Below are positions 59,499 to 64,000 of a DNA stretch of 64,000 nt, piece by piece. Every line of letters begins with the position of its first letter. Position 1 is the first letter of the stretch. The notes under the pieces were generated by a model, which did no database searches, was not told the DNA's origin, and saw only the letters and a list, made by a program, of their open reading frames with translations. The stretch spans positions 1-64,000 of the forward strand of contig JAYMGJ010000404.1 of assembly GCA_037178675.1 (NCBI GenBank). Reading direction: 5' to 3'. This stretch comes from Scleroderma bovista (Eukaryota > Basidiomycota > Agaricomycetes > Boletales > Sclerodermataceae). The translations under genes and the position numbers were made by a program.

Positions 59499-60012
59499 AT
59501 GGCCGTATGTCCGCTTCTATCATTGATCGCTGCACTGGCTAACGGTTGTGTACATCCTAGTCAGGATTTAGTTATACTGGAGGTACGTTGTGTGGTAAGA
59601 AACGTAGGGTTGGGTATTGACACTCGCACAGGCCGTTCGCGATGCTTTTCCTACTGGCAAGAGTTCTCCAAAGTACATCCAGCGCCGGGCAACCGTGTTA
59701 AACCTTTTCGCTGACAAATATACTGTCCAGTGTTACTCCAAGGCTGATGCACCGAGTCAATGTCGTGCACAAGCCGACGATTACCTCGAATGCCTCCACC
59801 ATACCAAAGAAGTATGTCTCTCCTCAGCGATCTGTGGTGCATAGACCCTGAGCACCCTTTCTAAGATCGAACGTGCAAAGACTGTGAGGGCTGAGTTCAT
59901 CAAGCAGGCGGAGCATCAGGCAAAAGAAGGCCGGAAAGTGGCGGATTTCCTTGCTGACGGAGTGATCGTCAGCGTTGGCCTTATACAACGTGACAGAGGC
60001 AAGGAGGAGTAG
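59499..60012 (+). CDS. Complex I subunit NDUFS5-like, twin CX9C protein
   Basis: Five exons (59499-59504, 59561-59582, 59632-59672, 59731-59811, 59866-60012) join to a 98-residue protein. The first coding exon is only ATG GCC. Joined, the start reads MASGFSYTGGRSRCFSYWQE, close to the N-terminus of NDUFS5 (15 kDa, Fe-S protein 5). The twin CX9C motifs are perfect: CFSYWQEFSKC and CRAQADDYLEC, followed by LHHTKE. Such proteins are imported to the mitochondrial intermembrane space and folded by Mia40. NDUFS5 is an accessory subunit of NADH:ubiquinone oxidoreductase. A longer C-terminus (IERAKTVRAEFIKQAEHQAK) continues to the stop at 60010-60012. Members of other small twin-CX9C families are the alternative, but the SGF start and LECLHHTKE point to NDUFS5. 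Confidence 0.88.
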
Positions 60013-60164
60013 AGCAGCGACTCTTTCATTGCCTTCACCTAGAGACCACACGTATACCAACCGTTCAACTTCAAACGTAGTTAGCGCGTGCGGACTTTGA
60101 AAGCCTGAAATGTGCAAGGAATGCCTTTGTACTTACACGCTTTTCGCAATTTGCATCCGCAAAT

Positions 60165-62932
60165 ATGCCAACTCTGCACGGTGCTGGCTCCTTCAACTCA
60201 CCCATCGTCATCTCAGACGATGAAGACGAAGCTGTCGTAGAGTTCCAACTCAGAGCAGTCAGCAACAGCAACAGCCCTTCAGGCGCGGACGACCGCAAGG
60301 AGGTATCCCCTCCTAGCCTCTCTCCGACCTTAAACGGATGTTCCACTGCTGGTGACTCGCATGTCGATTCTAACATTGCACAGTCAGTTGGCTACTCTAT
60401 GGCTCTGCGAATGGGCTTTCTTCCGGGCCATGGTTTGGGCTTCGAACTTGATGGTGGGTCTTCTTACGCACGACCCCTTTCACTGACTAGGAGTCCTTTA
60501 GGTCGAGTAGAACCCGTTTTGGCGTTTAAACGCAAGCGTACAGATAGTGGAATTGGGTTTCACAGTAACTCTGAGGATTCTGAATCTCGTTTTCAGACCA
60601 GCGGAACCAATGACGAACGCAAGAAACTTAAGCCGAACCATCCGCCCCAAGCTAGTGAAGCAAGACTCGTCCAGCCTCACATCACGAAGCTCCAGAAACC
60701 TACTTCTTTGAAGGGTAAGGAAAAACCCACAGTCGTTGAACTACTACCTCCGCAAGAGCAACTCCCAGCGACATTGTCACCCAGTTGTCCTGCGCCATCC
60801 GATCCCGGACCGTCTAAGACTGCTCCGAGGATCACGCATACTACCTCTCCAGTGGAACCACCTCCACTGTCACCGTATCATTACCATGATCCATTCGCCG
60901 TGTTCCCTTCGTACATGGCCCCTGAATTACAGGAAATGTGGCCACCACCCTGGGTTGCATTCCCGACACCACCATGTGGGTCCTGGATAGGTTCAATGCC
61001 ATACTTTTCTGAGATGGCCAACGTGACGAGCACACCAACTCATTCCACCTCAAACAACGGAACCGTAAAGCTACGAGAAGCTACGAGTGTCATTTGTTGT
61101 CCCCGTCCTTCCCAGCCTACTGTTCTCCCAAAGAACAATACGTCTATTGGCCGTGGTTTTGAGGCTGACCCCCAAGGCACTCATGGAACATACTTGAAAC
61201 CCGTGGTACCACCTCCGAACCCATCATGTACCCTTGTGCTTGATGCCATTCCTCCTCGTTTTCGTTCGGCTGCATGGCTGGAGACATGGGCAGCTAATGC
61301 TAGCCTACTGCCTGCTGCTCGGGTTGACATCGATTCGAAAAGAGGAAAAGGACTCGTTGAGTTCCCTGACGCGGTAACGGCGCAGAAGGCGTTCAATAGT
61401 AAACAGCTGCGAGGAAAGGGGAAGCACTCTATCAAGGCGTGGTGGTATTACGCATCAGGAGCTGCGTCGGCAACAGCGCCTCAGATTGTTTTGAATAACA
61501 ACGTTGGGGAGCTGGAAGATGGAGAGATTCTTGAAATCTCTGCTAGCGAGGCAGTTGAATGTACCGCTCCTTCCCCGAAACGATTGACACGAAAGCAGAA
61601 GAAGAAACAGAAGAACCAGGATACGACCCAACGACTCAACCAACCCAGCAGCTTGGGTAGGGTGGATGGACCAGTATCCAAGGAATGTGAACCACTTCTT
61701 ACCAAAGAGCCAACTGACTCTGCCACTGAGACGGATAGCCTCCCTCATGCTGCAGCAGAGTCGTCAGAAATATCGTTGGCACCTTCATCGGCGACTCTTT
61801 ACGTTACTTCACTGTCCTCCGAACAGGGCGACGTAGAAGATATCGTCATGACTTCCCCTTCCGGTCCTACCCCAGGTCTACCCTCTGTGGTTCTACCCCC
61901 CATAGAAATGAATGCTACGCCAATTTCCACCGAATCGCAAAAATGCGAAATCGTGACTCCATCTTCTACAGCGGATAATGTACTTTCGGAGTCTCTGGTC
62001 ACCGCTAAAGATAGCGCCACCCCGTCTCCCCTTCCACTACAGGCACCAGAGCATCAGCATGCAATGGCACCATCTCGCATCCCTTCTGAGCCCCGAAGTT
62101 TCCGCAGTCCGCCAGTTGGGCCGAGCTTTACGAAGCGTTCTCTCCTTGCACGCCAGAAGGAGCTTGAAGACAAAATAAATCAAAGTAAACTGGCGCTGGA
62201 AAAGATGCACAAGACCCCCAGCTCCACGCCTATTACCGCCGCGTCAGGCTCATTTGGTCCGATGCCAGTACTCTCACCTACTCCAGAGAGTACTTCCGAT
62301 GACGGATTGTCTATGGAACAAAACCTCCGTCGGCTGGTTTTGGAGAGTAAGAAGGGCAGGGCGAAACCTCCAGTCACCTCAACTGATCCTGGTAACCCTC
62401 CTCCGGAACCCCCGATATCAAATGACAACATATCTACACCCCCCTATTCGACTGTCTCAACGTCCGCCACTTTCTGTTCCGATTCACTTGCGGCTTTCTG
62501 ATGATACTTCTGACTTCTACAGCAGCCTTGATCAATTGGCAATATCGTTTATAACGGAAAGCATTGAAACGGCTAAACAACAACCCATGAGCAAAGTCGC
62601 GCCGTCCAACTCACGTGAAAAACTCGCCCTCAAGCAGCAGCGCCTTGAACTCTACATTACGGAGAGTAAGATGCTGATGGCAAAACTGGGGGAGGCTTCC
62701 AACAAGGAGGAGAGAGAGGCAATCCTATCTGCTATGCGGGAATGTTCCCGGTGAGTTCTAATTCGTTAGTGACAATTAATCGGTGCAGCGAAGCGCTAAA
62801 GTCACGCATAGGAAGATAGAATTGGATTCATTGGGTGCCCAGGATGATGTTGCGCTGACGGTGGAGGCCAAACCATTCCGATGGCCCTCGTCATGTGATG
62901 ATTCGTTAGAGATCAGCGATGAGGAGGAGTGA
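60165..62932 (+). CDS. G-patch and RRM-like protein of unknown role, with a frame break
   Basis: A long exon from the ATG at 60165 reads to a stop at 62499-62501. Near residues 80-95 it has a G-patch-like segment (SMALRMGFLPGHGLGFE). An RRM-like fold lies around residues 352-425 (CTLVLDAIPPRFRSAAWLET, then RGKGLVEFPDAVTAQKAF). A Lys-rich stretch (KRLTRKQKKKQKN) and a coiled-coil segment (RSLLARQKELEDKINQSKLA) follow. A second open frame (+1) beginning before 62500 continues with LSDDTSDFYSSLDQLAISFI and KLALKQQRLELYITESKMLM. A good intron (62753-62811) then joins it to a final acidic exon ending EISDEEE at 62930-62932. No splice pair links the two frames, so a one-base indel near the C6 run (about 62443-62448) or a missed site is likely. 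The protein probably binds RNA or acts with a DEAH helicase. Confidence 0.7.
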
Positions 62933-63677
62933 TGCGAGTGACGATTCTCAGAGGTTACAGAGGTACGTGGTCATCATTATTTCTTACTATCTCCATTATT
63001 TGTTGGATTGGAAGTTGTACACATCTACGACGTACGCACTCACCCTATAATCCTGTGTTGTCTGATGTTACATAGCTCGTCTATTACGGTGTTTCATGCT
63101 TGCAGAGGTGAGTAGCGCTCCTTGGTGATCGGCTCCTGGCTGACATGACTCCGCATCAAGTGCCATAAGTAACCCAAAGAGCGATAGCTTATCTTGGTTC
63201 TTCGGACGCCGGTGACTGTATATTATTTGACGAGGCGCCAGTGCTATCGTCCCTTTGGGTACCACTGCTGCCCTGCAGATTGGCGTACGTAGTTACTATG
63301 GCAGAGTGTGTAGCTACGAGGAACATTGTAGTGATAAGAAGTTGCGAGAACAAATGTCCTCAAAAGGAGTGGCTGGCTTTGTCAGTGACCAAACAAATGA
63401 CAAACATCCTATAGTACCTCGCCAAACCCTTGCTCCCATCCTCCACTATCCCCAATCGCTGCTCAGTCCCCACACCTTCTGTTGTAAGTATTCAGTATTC
63501 CAATAGTCTCTTTGTATCCATGCACTCAACTACGTCTTGGATGACCTTGCACTGACCCCTTGGTCTTTATCCCCACGATTTCCCTTCTTCTTGATCGTGT
63601 GCGATTGTGCCGATCTCCCCCATGATTACCTTCAAAGTGACAGTACAGCTTCGCAACTTTCATAGACACCTATTTCA
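62933..63677. other. Intergenic, about 0.75 kb
   Basis: Contains the 3' region of the G-patch/RRM gene and the promoter of the ubiquitin-conjugating enzyme gene. C-rich pyrimidine tracts precede the latter's start (for example 63420-63480). No gene was seen. Confidence 0.4.

Positions 63678-64000
<323 letters not shown>

Overview
The window is nuclear DNA from a filamentous basidiomycete, most likely a mushroom-forming Agaricomycete. The evidence is the gene architecture: most genes are cut by many 43-80 nt introns with GT(A/G)NGT donors and branch-point-like CTNAC/CTGAC before the acceptor. Several proteins are of kinds typical of agaricomycetes: F-box/LRR family members, a macrofage-activating-glycoprotein-like secreted protein, a DUF6699-type protein, a CYP53-like P450 and a 33-exon ABCC transporter. 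I see no bacterial, viral or organellar genes, no CRISPR array, no confident tRNA and no intact transposon. Gene models below were built by hand by joining exons at splice sites that keep the frame and restore recognisable family motifs.

Layout, left to right. 1-4.8 kb: end of an F-box/LRR-type protein, an SRRM1-like PWI/RS splicing protein (+), then a convergent Dus1-type tRNA dihydrouridine synthase (-) with one frame problem. 4.8-7.7 kb is gene-poor. 7.7-10.5 kb holds a divergent oxidoreductase pair (SDR and zinc MDR) sharing one 302 bp promoter. 10.5-13.6 kb is gene-poor. 13.6-15.7 kb is a divergent H2B/H2A pair followed by a decayed tandem copy of the H2A gene with its promoter. 15.9-20 kb has two minus-strand genes (F-box type, and a serine-rich unknown), the second divergent from a RUD3/GMAP-210-like Golgi tether (20.3-22.1 kb). 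22.1-25 kb is gene-poor. 25-28.8 kb is a minus-strand gene that appears to fuse an unknown 650-residue region to a HECT-like E2-binding (UBE3D-type) domain. 29.6-32 kb has an F-box gene and an F-box relic.

32.3-43.9 kb holds a large two-RRM protein and a full-length ABCC transporter. 45-50 kb has the catalytic subunit of DNA primase (PRI1), then two inverted members of a small single-membrane-span family on either side of a DUF6699-like gene. 50.3-56.5 kb has a cytochrome P450, another F-box relic and a secreted glycoprotein. 56.6-60 kb carries a glutathione transferase of the GTO/ECM4 type, GET5/MDY2 and, divergent from it, a complex I twin-CX9C subunit (NDUFS5-like). 60.2-62.9 kb is a G-patch/RRM protein with a frame break, and the window ends inside a UBC4/5-type ubiquitin-conjugating enzyme.

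Most genes here are housekeeping genes that do not act in one pathway. The places where neighbours may work together are the SDR/MDR pair, the H2A/H2B pair and possibly the two membrane-protein paralogues. No clear new multi-gene system is visible. The most unusual observations are the divergent H2A with its promoter-containing pseudogene, the HECT-like fusion, the inverted membrane-protein paralogues, two GC-AG introns and a 6-nt first coding exon.
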